Source of the DNA: Aphrophora alni
Taxonomy: Eukaryota; Arthropoda; Insecta; Hemiptera; Aphrophoridae
Reading direction: 5' to 3'
DNA: 64,000 bases
Assembly (NCBI GenBank): GCA_963513935.1
Contig: OY740766.1
Coordinates: 6,293,000 to 6,356,999 of the forward strand
Shown: in pieces, positions 32,901 through 47,400 of the stretch
How positions within the stretch are numbered: the stretch's first letter is position 1
Layout: every line of letters starts with the position of its first letter
The notes under the pieces: model-generated
Database searches by the model: none
Seen by the model: the letters and a program-made list of their open reading frames with translations, nothing else
Told to the model about the DNA's origin: nothing
Translations under genes and position numbers: made by a program

Positions 32901-35900
32901 ATTGAAACGTGTTTCATTAAGTAAATGTAGTTTTTGTGAAATCTTGTGTTCGAGTTTTATTCTATCTAATATCTATGGTATGGGTTGAAATTCAGAAATT
33001 AGACGTTCTAGTGCTGCAAAATTCTGCTAAATTCAAGGACATGTTACATTCTGAACTGAACACACAAAACTATAACCATTTGACTCACATAGGCTCAATA
33101 TATAGAATTCTATGGGACGTGTCTTAAACTCAATCTCATATGTAGACCCCCGAGGGTGTTATAAATTAATAAGGTAATGTTTTACAAATGTAGTTTTTAC
33201 ATAAATTACCATGGGTTTAAATAGAAGTTGAGTTATTTTTTATAATTTAACATTGTTAAGATTAAATTTGTCAAATGGAAAAAAAAACAAAAAAAAAACT
33301 GCAATTTCAGTATAAGAGACAAGTGGTCAAATTAGTCTAGGTTTTAACAATTTTCACTTTTCACCTTTACAAAAGTAATTTTCAACTTCTGTCCTGTAAT
33401 TTAACACAAACATTATTCATATTTGTATTTAAATAGATTCATAGTTTCTATTTATATTGATTTTGATGAAGCTCAGTTTTCCTATGATTATTGGAATGCT
33501 GAACAAAATGTTGTGTTTTTGTTGTTATTTTATAACTAACGTAACATAACATTTACATTTGTAAATGGCTGTACAATTCTTCAATTACACCGTTGTATTA
33601 CTGATTATGGAATTACTTCAACATGGATTTACTAAGAAATTATGAAGACAAATAGTTTGTAATTTGTTAAGTAATTTTGTATGTCCTAACAGACACATAA
33701 AAATTGTATAACATATTATAATGGTACTTAATATTCTATCATTTTTATTTAAACCATACAAACCTGTAATATTATGCTTGTAACAATGAAAAACAAGCTT
33801 GGATAATAATATGCATGCTCTGATCCAGCTTCCAAAACATAGCGGAGTTGGTTTGCATTGGCTGACAACAATGCTAAATCCATCATCCCTTGAGCCAGGG
33901 TTTTCTTTTGTTGATATACGTTTATATCTGGTAACCTTCTTCCAATATCCTGAAAAAGAAGAAAATTTTTTTTTTAAATAATTAAATTTTAATTTCAGAA
34001 CTGTTATCGAGAAATCTAACCCAACATATTGTAACAATTAAAAAATAGGCTACATTAATTCTTATGAATAGATTCTAGGTTATCAAAACTGGGAAGGCAT
34101 ACATTTGACCGTAAAATTATAAAAGAGGGAGAGAGTAATAAAATAAAATTATAATGACCAAGACAATCACTGAATTAATAATACAAATAATAACTTTAAA
34201 AAATAATTGCATATAAAATAAACAAGTAAGACAATTTTTAAACATTAACTGTGATGGAAACATACTTAAAAAACCAAAGAATATTGCAGAATTTTTTAAC
34301 AACTACTTTTTAAATTTTGACACTAATATGCAGCGAGTTTGTGCACCTCCTGACCTCCTGATGAAACAGAGATTGTCAAAAACTATTTATTTAAAGCCTG
34401 TAAATGAAAGTGAAGTTTTAAAAATAATAAACTTAAAAACAAAAAATCTTTTGGGGTGGACGAAATCTCTAATTTATCTAATTAAGTTGTGAAATCATGT
34501 GCTCTTCAGCTTTTGCCATTGAGTCATATAATAAATGCATCATTAGAGTTTGATTTTTTCCCAAAGCAGCTTAAACAATTTTATAAAGTATGTCTAATGT
34601 ATATAATGTCTAATGTATAATATATAATGTATAATATAGAGCTTAAACAAGCTCTAGTCAAGCCATTATTTAAAAAGGGGGACAGAATGAACTCAAATAA
34701 CAGTAGACCAATATCTCTGATCTCACCTTTCTCAAAGATTTTTGAATCCGTAATACTAATAGAATTTTAGAGTTTTTTCAAATGCATTGTATTTTAGCCA
34801 AACAACAACAAGGATTTCTAAAGGGAAAATCTACAATGTCAACTACCATATCTTAACATATCATAACTAACCTTGCCCAAAAGTCAATGGTGTATTCTTG
34901 GATTTATCTAAGGCTTTTGACAGAGTACATACAGTATGAAGTCCTATAAGAGCCTCTGCCAAATTATGGTATTCGTGAACTAATTGAAGGGGTTAGGTCA
35001 AATTTTCATTTCATAAAGTATGGTGTCCCACAGGGATCAGTTTTGGGACCTCTATTGTTCCTTATTTATATCAATGACCTCCCTTGAGTTATTAATCAAG
35101 GAAAACTGATAATGTTTGCTGATGATACAACTCTTTGTACTACAAATTATTGTAAATTGCAGCCAGAAAGAGTTACGAGTCAAGAGATTAGTTTCATTGC
35201 TAAATAGTTTTCGAATTTATGGCTTAAGGTTAATTACCAGCAAGAGTCAATTAGTAAACTTTTGTGGTAGAGGCTGTACAAATCTTAATGGTGGTAATAT
35301 CCTTTTGGATAGTAATGCCGTAACCGAGGTAGAATGGGCACAGTACGTTGGAATCAAAACTGACCGAAGGCTGGATTGGAATTTACATATAGACTCGATA
35401 GTTAACAGAACTACAACAGGCATTTAAGCCCTTAGTAGACTGAATAAGATTTGTGACGTACCAACATTGAAATCCGTCTACTATGCCCTCATATATCCGT
35501 TTTTAAATTATGGAAGTGCACTCTGGGGAAGTTCTTCAGAACAAAATATGAAAAGGGTTTTCAAAATCCAGAAAAAAAACAACAAGTTTATTTATGAAAG
35601 TATTTTACATGTTGTGAAAAAATAGAAGACAATTTGAACATTATCATTCCTACGAAATATGTAATAAGTATGATTTTCATTTAGAATCGCACAAGTTCAA
35701 ATTATTTGAGAAAAAATTATCTTAATTAAACTTTTGACTAGTACAAAATTTAAAACTGCCTTAAAAGAACTAATTGCTTAATTGATGGCGCATACTATTC
35801 TTGTCAGGAATTTATATCAAGGTTGACAAGCGCTTGAGATTGCATTGATAAATTTCATTTTGTTTTTGTGGTTTTGGGTTGCTTCTATGTTTATTATATG

Positions 35901-38900
35901 TATTTCATTGTGTTCTATTTATTGACATAGTCTATTATCTATCTATTCTATTTATATGTATATTTTTAAATGTATAATAAATAAAATGTTGAACCTCGAA
36001 GTTTGTCTAATCTTTATACCAAAATTGGTACTTAAGTATTAAATTAGCTATTTAACTATAATAACTTGGCCTAACCTAATCTATTTTACTGGTCCGTTTA
36101 ATATGCAATTTTCTAGCTTATCCTTTACAATTTGACATTTAAACATGTGGTTTTCATTTTTTTTAAAGTAAACTAAAGTTAGTTATTAAAATGTTACAAT
36201 AGGTATAACACAAAAAATACCAGGATAGTCCTGGAAAACTAGAATGTATAGGACCTCTGAGTTATACCCAACATAATTATTTAAAAAAAGATATTATTTC
36301 TACAAAGTTTTGAGAAAGAAAATATTTAAAACATTACTGATTAACCTTACAGGTATCATAGGTTCCTCGGGAATAGGATCCTCAGGCATAGGAAAACTGT
36401 TTCCTCCTGGAAGTAGGCCATCATCGATACCCCGATCTGAAGCCTCCCTAGGTTTATGTGGTACCATATCATCTGCTTCTGATACTCCAGTTTTTGGATA
36501 TAAATCATCTACTTCAGGTCCTCTGGTTGGACGACTGGGAGGGATCAATGAATCGTCTTCACGTAATGCTAGCGGAGCCCTTTGATCTGGATTTGATTAA
36601 ACACAAAACATGTGAATTAATGTTTACAAATATACTTTAAAAGCTATTTTAAAAAATGTTTTAAAGATACACTATAATATTTCTCTAGAAATTCGTACAA
36701 TGTTATCACTCAGCAAGTCACAATAAAAGTCTCTGCAGACAGAACAATTGGTGAAAAGAGTTTGGTGCGAGTTAAGGAATTGTTCTTCGCAATTAATGTC
36801 ATCATAAAAGTTTATGTTATTAGGGTAACACAAATTAACAAGTACAACTTCAGAAGGTTAACTTCATTAAAATACATACCAGATTTTATATAAACATAAA
36901 TTATGTCCATAAACACTTTGTTATCCATCTTTCTATTTATTCTTTAATAAATTTAAACATCTCAAAAATGGGTTGAGATATGAAGTCATAATTTTTCCAC
37001 CGATTATCATAGTATTTTATTCTCAGTGGCTTACTTATAGTGAATGTGGCAAGCCCAAGCATCTTTTTAACTGGATCTGGGTTAAATCCCTTTTTATCAT
37101 CTTTCCTTCAGGTCTCTTTTGACCAACTGTTGTTCTTTTACAACTTTGATGCTATAAGAGTATAGGAGTCTCTATTGTATGGCTTTATTAAGGCGATGAT
37201 GACCGAGAAGTTTATTTTTAAACAACAAGTAGGAAAAATCATAGTATTTTTTCTAATTTTCCAATAATTCATTTCAAGACAACAGAGATTTAAACATTTG
37301 TATGTAGAATATCATGAAAACATATAATGTCTTTGTTGTAACGTGTCAAAAGTCAACTGCACTGCCCTGATGTTGTTTTTTGTATTGCTCTGTAAGTTTT
37401 TGGCACCGAACGACCACAAAGTTTTTGTAAAAGCTGTTTTAAAGAAACAAATTAATAATCTACAATTTGAGAAAAATTTATAGAAAGAGCAGAATTTGTA
37501 AACATACAGTTTTCTTTAATCTTTTCTCATACTGCACGAACTAATTCATTACTAACCAAAGATGGATGTTGTTAGGAATTATGTTCATCTAAGACCCAAT
37601 TTTTGGTTCAAATGAAATTTGTTTTCTCTAGATATGACAGATGCATCATAGGTTTAGAATTAGTTTTCTCTACGACCTAATTTTGGGTTCAAATGAAATT
37701 TGTACCATTTATTATAAATGAGAGATATTTATTTATGATAAAGCGATTAATTGTTAAATAAAATATATTATAGTTTCTGTGGTTCATTTTCTTTAAAATT
37801 CTAAGAAATACATTATTGACATGTAATCGCTTTTATTGTAAACTATATCAATTAGTCCCAAGATAAAGCAATGTGAATAATATTATGAAATAATCAAAAA
37901 TTCAAATGACTACTTTCTTTTATCTCTTATTAAATTCATTTAAGAATACACTGTCGGTTTGCTCACCTCTATTTCTACAAGTACTGACTACCATGTTTTG
38001 ACCCCAATGTTCACAAAGCTGATTCTAATAAATTCTGTTGATAATTCCAACCAATGCTCTTGGGTCGATCAACAAGCAAAAACTCCGGGTATCACCGTTC
38101 AATTATGTGACTGACCAATGCTCTTGGTCAATCAACGAGCACGATCTCCGGCTATCACTGTTCAACTATGACTGACCATCTTTTTGGTCATGGTGGGTTT
38201 GTATACCTTGCCAGGTAGTGAACTTGTCAGCTATTGCAACACTTTTTTATATATTTCGTAACAATAGGTTTCCTTCTGTGTATTGTCTTGGGACTTAGAA
38301 TAAAACTTATATTTGATAGTTTTTTATGATTTTTACCTAACAACAATTCTTCCTAATAGACGCCCACTTCATTTGTCTTTGTGCACTTGATCACGTCCTT
38401 TATTGAGCTGTCAAACCCATCTCCTTACCATGTAATCACTCATCACATTTTCTCCAAAAACCTAGCAGATGTGTTGAAAGTCGACTGATTTAGTGTTCAT
38501 CCCATTCAGAAAACAAATTACAGTTCTAATCTCAAAAACGGTGGGGTTTTCAATTAACTTCGCCATTCTAAACAACCACTACAAAGTGAAACAACAAACA
38601 GTTATATCAAAATGGTGTCATCACTTTCTCCTCTCAGTATCCATGCGCTTAACTACGATCACAGTGCTGCAGCGGCAAGAAATACAAACGGAACTTACTT
38701 TCTGGACATACCTTGTATATTGATAATTTCACTACAATTGCCTACAATAATATAAAATTAAACCTATGGCCCTCTTAAAAATGTTTTATAAAAACGCGTT
38801 TATTCATATGATTCCACTTAGTCTAAGTAGAAATGACATCACGTTGACAAAGAATTTGGATGTTATAAAGATGGCGGAAACTGTTTTAGAAAGCATCATT

Positions 38901-41900
38901 CTCAAGAAAAAACATTGTAAAAAGAAAATTTGGATACATGAGTGGATTTTGAGCCATGATAGTCTAGGTGTGTCAAAACATTTTCTCCAAAAGTGATACA
39001 ATGTTTTATTTTGCTTTTAAACATGTATATAATGTAATTAGCAATAGTCCAATATCTTAAATTTAGCCACATCGGAATTGATATATTCCTCTATTGAGTA
39101 GTAATAGCCTTATTTCAAAAAATCAATTATACTCAATTTAAATTGTCTTTGAGTCATAGATTGTACAGAACCTGGCAGTCTATTAAATAACATAATTTGC
39201 TGAACACTGTGAATTGGACAGCAGAGGAATTGCAAAATGCTAAGGGATGGAATATCTGCAGGGCTTCATACAACTAGTTCTATCAAATTAGAATTGACAT
39301 TTTGTAATCTTTTGACATGTATTATTAATAAAATTTCTAGCTGACATTCCAGAGCTTGAACAAACGAGAGTTGGCGTAATTGACAAGCAATGTTTTGGTC
39401 AAAAAAGGTAAACTCGTCTTAATTTTGTGTTCAGTTGGTGATCTCATCTTTAAGAGCCTTCAGAGTATTAAGAGTCCTGTCGATGTTTTTAGGAATGCTG
39501 TGTTATTTAACCTCTTAACACTTTTCTCAACAGATGATGGTCTTTTAAAATTTTTAACTATACTACTAGTAACGTTGGGTTTCTATTGCTCACATTGAGT
39601 TCACATTTGTGAATGTTTGTTTCCAAATCAGTTAAATCATCATAGTCTGTAGTTATGTTAAGGACAATTTCGGATTCCATCTAGTCACTACTAGAATTTC
39701 ACATTTAAACAATTTCAGTATTGGTTGATTCATCAACTTCAATTGAAAAAGACAGTTGAGCATGTGTTTATGTCCTGAAACACACAAACAAACTCAATTG
39801 TACCAAATTTAATTAATTTTTTTGTTATAGTAACATTGTTATCTGCTTATATATATTTATAAATGGATAACTTCTTTACTATATTTTACAACTAATTTGA
39901 ATTAAAGGTTCCTACAACCAAAGATGAGTGGGATTCCATTAAGCAGGATTTTAAGGACAAATGGGCATATCCACGATATTACAGTGCATTGGATGGTAAA
40001 TGTATCAATATAGTACAACTTGAAAACAGTGGAAGTGATTTCTTCAACTATAAGGGTCAATTTAGCCCAGTCTTTTTTGGCACTTGTAAACCATAATTAT
40101 TGCTTTACATTTATAGACGTTGGAGAACAAGACCAAGTGACATTGTTCTTCCATATCCATTGGAGGTCCATTTGGAAGAGAAGCTTTTAATTTTCCTAAA
40201 CATGATGTTATAATTGGAGACGATTGGTTCTCATTGAAAGATTACTTAATAAAACCGTTTTCTCGCTATTTACAGCTATGTTACGATGAAAAAATATCCA
40301 ACTATCATTTGTCTCTTGTAAAAAGGATATAAGAAGCTGAGGCTAAAAGACTTGAAAAAACATAAAAAGCTGCCAAGTCAAGCTGGTATTATACTTAATG
40401 AATAAACTCCCCAACAAATTAATATAAATTCAGGATAAAAAGAAATTTAAAAAACAGCCTGAGAAAGTTAGTAGTTTCTGGATTCTTTTATTCAGTGAAC
40501 GAGTGTTTCTCAGCCATGATTGGGAAAATGAAAATAACTAAGAACGCCAATTACATAAATATTGTTGTAGCTATTCTGGATTTTGGAAGGTGTTTATGAT
40601 GTGTGTATTATATGTTTGTTTGTTTGAATTGTGTGTTTGTATTACAGTATTTGTATTGTAATATAAGATTTTGATGTAAATTGGTTGAGTGGTTGTACGG
40701 GTGTGACGTGTGTGTGTGTGTATGGTTTGATTCAGGTGTGAGTGAGATATCTTGATTCCAACTGTGTTATAGACCCTTGATATACAAATTATATTTGTTA
40801 GAAACAAAAGAATAAGAAAATACTTGATGACAATGAAGTTTAGGATTTTTAAAACATAAATCTACTAGTGCCCAGAAAGAGTTGATAACATTGTGAAGCG
40901 TGTGTGTGCACTTCATGACTAGTTGGTGGACACTCCTCCATGTCAATATATGTGTTTAGGAACTCTTAGACAGTGAGGATGATCATGGTGTTATGTGGCC
41001 TGGACCTTGGAGACTGGAAGTGCCCCAAAGGTGATTGTCTCAATTGTACATCCAATAAGGAAGCAATAGGTAGGCTACTCTAAGTATGTAGATCATCACA
41101 AACAAAATTATGTTCAGTACTTTTCAAGACAAGGAACTGTGCCTACTTCCAACGTCTTGTTTTGTAACATCCAATTTGTAGTTTGTAGCTGTAAGATTAG
41201 TACAATTTTGATTTATCTACTTATTTAATTTAGGTATTTTTGTTAATACTATTTGTTGGAAATTGTAGAAAAATAAATAGAAGGTACTGACAATAAACAC
41301 CAATTTTTACATATCTTTTATTATTATTGCAACCTGGACATATTGAATATATTGCCATGTATGTATCCCAAACATATGTATACATGAGGTTAGGTTTTTT
41401 TCTTTCTTTTTTCTAGAGAATATGTTTGTAATGATGTCTAATATGTAGGTTAGTAAGCTTATTATTTAAAATTAAACTTCAGTAAGCAAAGCCACTACTT
41501 ACCAAATCGGAAAAAGTCTTCCTTGTATTGATTGAATCACTCACTTCTGCTGTTGTGTGGCCCAGCCAAGGAGCCCACCAAATAGAAACCATAAATAAGT
41601 ATAAATTTGGCTGTAATGGGAAGGGATTCTAAATAATAAAATATCAATTGGCACTTACAATTTTGTTGAGCAGTGCAAGATTACGTAGAAGGGGGAGAGA
41701 CGAGGAGTGGAGGGCTTGAACTAGCGAGCCGAGCGAGAGTCTGTTCCGAGAGCCACGAGAAGAAAGTCGAACGGCAGACCGCTACGGGACGAGGTCAGTC
41801 CATTTTTCGGCCACGTGCTATATAATTAATCGGTATGCTTTTCGGCCACTATTAAGGCTTTATCTAACCGTTATGTCTTTTTTATAAATTATAATTATTT

Positions 41901-44445
41901 CTGTAATCTTCTAATTCGACACTAAAATAAAAGAGAACATTTAATTTAACTTGCGTTGCGTGCGTTCATTAGCGTCCTAACCCGACTCCTTGGCCCATCC
42001 TGACAAGATTCGGCTAAAGTGTACGCTGTCTCCAGCCAGCCCTAGATTCCAGCTGGTCAAAAGAAGTGGAGAAGTGGTCACAGTTGTTTATTTTGTTCAA
42101 CACATACTGTACTACTTGTACACCCGACATTTTTAAGCTCTCCATAATTTGTGGCAAAGCACTGTCCCTTGAATTACGGTTCTTGTAGTTTACATTCCAT
42201 TACAATTCCTCTGGCTCATACAATATCATGAATCTCACAGTTTCACATTCATTCCCCTTTTTGCCAGTGGTTTCTTTAGTTCATTTAAAGTAGCCTAACC
42301 TAACCATTTTCAAAACAAAAGAATGTAGCCTACACACAAGTTTAGTTGTATAAAATATGAATTAATTCAGCTCAGATTAGTCGTATGAATGTACTGGGAT
42401 AAAGGGTTTACATGATAAGAGAAGTATTTGATTACTGTCAAGTAACTAGGATTAGTTCACACGGTTCAAGCCCACTCTTATCGTGTCAACCCGCCTTAAA
42501 CATGTTCTCTAAAAATTTAGCAAATTCATCTTGGTACAACCTTCAGAACAATTTGAAATGGTGTGGTCACACTGTTTTTAACAATAATTGTTTACAAAGA
42601 AAGTTACTGGTATTTTTTTTTTTAATCTTAAGTATTCTACATTACCTTATTTCAGTAATTGTCTACTGTAACTCTGCAACCGTTATTTTTGACAATTTTT
42701 TTTTTATAATTGTGTTTTACATACATTATTTATTAATAATGAAATAAGTTTTCAATGCGGAGCTAACTTTTCCCCCGAAAAATCATGATTTCAAAACTAC
42801 GAAATTCAATGCATTTATAGGTCACCGAAGTCAAGCAACATTGATCGCAGTTAGTACATTTGAATGTTTGACCTCTTGGAAACTCATGCACAATTTCTCT
42901 TTTCTTTTTTTCCAATTTTACACTTAGGTCCGGTAAGGTGGCTACCTACAACCATATAGCCATCTTACTTGACCTTGTAATGTAAAAATTCGTGTACAAA
43001 CCTATTTTAACACATAATTCATGAAAAAGTTAGCTCCGCAGTGAAAATTAATTTTATTAATATTAAATAAGGTATGTAGAACATGATTTTTTTAAAAAGA
43101 TCTCCAAAAAGACCTGTTGCAGTTACAGTAAACAATTACCCCTTATTTCTTAATAAAATATGTTTTCAACATGGAGCTAAACCTTACTTGACTTAAGTGT
43201 AAATTTGAAAAAAAAAAAAAAAAAAAAAAGAAGAAGAAATTGTGCATGGATTCCCAAGTCCTCAATGTTGCTTGACTTCAGTGATCTATAACACACTAAA
43301 TGCATGGAATTCTGTAGTTCTTAAATTGTGAATTTTCATTGAAAAAGTTAGCTCTGCCTTGAAAACTTTACTATTTAGAAATAAGGTACCTATTTAGAAT
43401 GTTTTTTTTTAACTTGTCCAAAATATCTGTAACTTTCTCTGTAAACAATTGCCTATAAATGTAACAAATATAACCTAAAATGCAAAGTTTAAGATTTACT
43501 TTCCATTAAATAAAATCCTTACTTGTCATTTCAAATCTGTTCATTGTAGCAGAAAACGTCTACTTTTACTACCAAATATTTAACAGGTGCATGACAAACA
43601 ATACCATAAAGAACTTTAAAAATACTTATATTGTAATTGGAATTAACAAACGGAGTATAAAATAAGATACGGATAACTTTTTCAAAAGCATGTTAATTTT
43701 TGAACGTTTGTTAATAAATTAAATTTCTTTCTTGAATTATGCCAGGAATTTTTTAAATATAGAGTTTACAGGCTTACAACTATTCATCAATAAATTTATC
43801 AATGTTTATTGCTTACTACATTCTATGCTATGACTAATTTTTAAAAAATGAGTTGAATTCTGATGAGTGCATTCAGCCATTCAACAAGGAACAACAAGAA
43901 ACAAGAACCAGGGACAACAAGAACATTACGTTACGTCATAAAGTATGTTAATTTTGTGATGCTAAATAAATATCTACTGAAACAAAAAATGGGAGCACAT
44001 ATTTTATATTTTTACAAACATAATGGAGTTAATGTAATTATTTCTAGGAACAATTTTTATTATTATTATTATTATTAATACCAGAATGACTCTACAGTAT
44101 TGTTTTAACTCACAGATTTGATTCTATGTTATATATATAGTTTAATTATCTGACTCTGAAATAATTACAAGTTCCTTGAAGTTTACATGAAGTTTGCTCA
44201 CCCTTGTTTGTTTGATTGATTTTATTTAGAGTTTGAAGGGGAGTCGGATGATCTGACGGGCAAAAAAAACATTTTTCTGTTTTTTTATATTTTCTTGTTC
44301 CTTAGACTTTTACGTTAAATTTGATGTATCATTTTTAAAATCTGACCACTCTAACTATATTTTCTTTATACCTTTGCATTACACACTTTATTCACGAATC
44401 CTTTCCGCGCATCGAAGTTCTTTGAAAGTGTTTGCATAAACATAC

Positions 44446-44489
<44 letters not shown>

Positions 44490-47400
44490 CTTACTATATC
44501 AATTTGGTTTGAGAACTTGTGTTGGTACACCTGTCTTTAATACATCTGTATTCTGTAATCAGAAATCATATGGTTGTAAATTTGTAATTTGTTTGTTGTT
44601 GTTTATTATAACAGCTGTTTATAAAAGTTTCTGGTGTTCCGTGTACATAATTAGTTGTAATATAATTTTTATTATTTAATTAGTGAAATGACACGTCGAT
44701 AATCATACTGCAAGATGAGAGCAAAGGTGTTTATGGAAAACGAAATCATGGAGGTAAACCTTGTGTCATAAGTGAGGCTATCGGAAATTTTGAAGGTAAC
44801 CAAGAATTAGGCTTATTGTCATCTCAAACTGTTGCCAAAAAGGACAGACAGCTCTTCTAAAAAGAAAATAGATATTCACAAAAATGAGTATAATACGTAT
44901 ATTTTGGAATTTGGAATCCAAAAACCTTTCACCTCTTATTGGTCAGGACCTCACAGTTGAAAATTATGTGATCTGCATTTTCCTCATCCTTCCTGCACAG
45001 TCTACACACAGTTTTGCCTTGATAGGCTCCTATCCTGTTCAAGTGCATTCTCAGAACACAGTGTCACATAATAAGTCCTGTAATTTGTTTGAGTTCCTGA
45101 AAGGATGTCCTTAATTAATGATTTACTACCGTTTTGCCCCTAAAGGTTTAACCATCTTTGCTGGTGTTTTGCATGAACCCACCTATTTGGCCAGACACAA
45201 GGATATTTCTACAACTAGTTCATGTCCTACAAACTCTGATCCAGAGCCCCATTTAGCTATTTTGTCAGCCTTCTCATTACTCTCAACTCCCTTATGCCCT
45301 AGTAAACAGTGCAAATTTACCCGGTTTTCATGAGATAAAGCATTGAGATTTTCTCGGCATTCCCATACCAAACTAGATTTTATTGTAGAGCCTGCAAGTG
45401 CATTTATTGCAGCCTGACCATCTGAATATACAGGTTTTCTTAAAATCCAGCCTCAAGTTTTTCTTTATAGACCCCCTACAGTCTACAATCTTGGCCTTAA
45501 ATACTGTGGCATATTGTCCCAAGTGAAACTAATGTTTCAACCCCGGTCTCGGCCATACACCCCAGCACCATATACCGGTTTTTGAACCATCGGTATACCA
45601 CACCAGGTTTCCCATACAGTATTTCGTAGAACTCGATTTTCATTCCCAAGGGTCAAATTAACATCAGATGGTCTTGAAAATGAGTATCTGATATGTATCT
45701 TATCAGTATCCATATTTACATTTAGAATCAGGTGGCCAATTTTTTCAGTATTTCTGACATGCCCCATATGTGAGTTTCTCTAGACAGCGCTGCATCTTAG
45801 CCTGTAGGCTGCTTTACTTGCTTCCACCATTATAACCACGTCAATGGGTGGAAGCCCTAGTAATATTTCCATTGTAAGTTAGTGTAGTGGACATTGCTCC
45901 GGTTATGCATAAACATGCCACTGAACTTTAGTCAGTGTGATTTTGGCCTGTCCCAGTTTGGTCTCAACCTACCACACTAGTCGTATAATATCAGAATAGA
46001 TGTAGCCTATCTCATCATTGTCTGTGGATGGAATTTTTGTCCCAGAACGTTTGATATCATATAAGGGTACATCTTATATTCTGCAATGAGATAAAAGCAG
46101 TGAACAATAACCATAATAAATTTCAAATAATGTGAAAACTTTGAACAATTTTCCAAATTTAAAATTATGAAAGCGTCATTTACAAGTTTGTTCATGACCG
46201 TCCGAGTGTCTATCCCGAGATACCTATTAAAACTTTTACAAAATCATATATTCTGTTTTTTTTTTTTTAAACATGTATATAATCAAACCTGTATTATATT
46301 ATAATAAATGATAGACTGAGCTATGCCAGTGGACTACATTTGAACTATATTTGAATTTAATTATGTAAACCTTGATGCCACAAGACAATAAATGTCTAGA
46401 CCTAATTAAATTGCTGTAATGCATATTGAAATACAAAAATATATTAAATTATCAAGTCAAAAAGGAATGTTTAATAATAATCACTCAAATCCAGAGTGAT
46501 CTTCTTCCTTGCAAATGGGATCAATGCCATGTTAGAAGGGTTTACCTAAGGTTTTCCTTGTGACACCATCCCTCTACTAGTGACAGAGCTCTTTTCATGA
46601 GATCTGCCACTGTATTCACAAACCTTCCTTGGATAAGCACCACCACATCATCCGCATATCCTTGGGTGTAGTAACCCAAGAGAGAAGGTTCAGAAGTGTG
46701 TCATCCACCAGACACCACAGAAGTATTTTTGCAGAATCTTTCTGTACTATCTAATGAATTAGAGCACTTGTCCTTATAATTAACACATATTTAAAACTAT
46801 CCTAAAAATAAAATAGGATATTCATATATATTAAATAACACAGACAAAAATGATTTTAAAAAATATATTTCCATTCGTATTAAATCAAAACAATAAAAAT
46901 TTATTTATTTTGAAAACACAATATGAATTATTAAAATAATAATACTATAAAATATTATGTTAATATTTATACAAATCAAAATATGAAAATAATTACACTT
47001 ATTAAATATCAAAATTTGAAGCACACACATACATAATTTAAAAACTCTAAATTTACTTTTAATTCTCCAAGAAATTTATATTATATATTTTTTGAATTTT
47101 AAGCGAATATTCATTCAAAATTGTAGTAGTGGTACCTTTCGAGACATATCTATAGTTGGCTTCGGCTCCTGTTAAGATGAGATAAACAGAGTATAACGAA
47201 CACCAGACTGATATCTTCAAACTGATGATCCACAGCGGTTGAAATCTGAAGTCCCTGCTGAGGTTAAAATCGGTTGCCATGTTGTTGAATTATGCTGGTA
47301 TTTTGATTTAATCACTCATTGCACTGAAGAGATTTTAATTGTAATTGACTTTTTAATTTTAGTTGTAGTAATTAAGTTTGAATCAGTGTTTATTAATTTT

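Larger units (their letters stand above)
42590..43455. mobile_element. Nested inverted-repeat elements with 5S-rRNA-like cores (copies 3 and 4)
   Basis: The arms include AATTGTTTACAAAGAAAGTT (42590), AATAAGTTTTCAATGCGGAG (42741), its complement near 43030-43070, ACAGTAAACAATTACC (43127-43142) and a further arm ending GTTTACAGAG-type at 43435. Two 5S-like cores lie in opposite orientation, at 42821-42889 (plus) and 43240-43287 (minus). A 21-A run at 43210 precedes the second. The layout suggests one element inserted into, or recombined with, another. Confidence 0.7.

Noticed and set aside
33618..34037. Minus-strand 139-codon ORF as a gene
   Set aside because: It is in a different frame from the ninjurin exon at 33949-33764 and runs through the acceptor and donor; the ninjurin frame gives the family motif.
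36310..36640. Plus-strand ORFs over the ninjurin N-terminal exon
   Set aside because: They are complements of the splice-bounded minus-strand exon.
40490..40590. hAT dimerisation-domain fragment
   Set aside because: Only a [14 protein letters not shown] string is suggestive; no other hAT motif or end is nearby.
44449..44485. TA microsatellite as a structural element
   Set aside because: An ordinary dinucleotide run, like the one at 6897-6943; no further structure.
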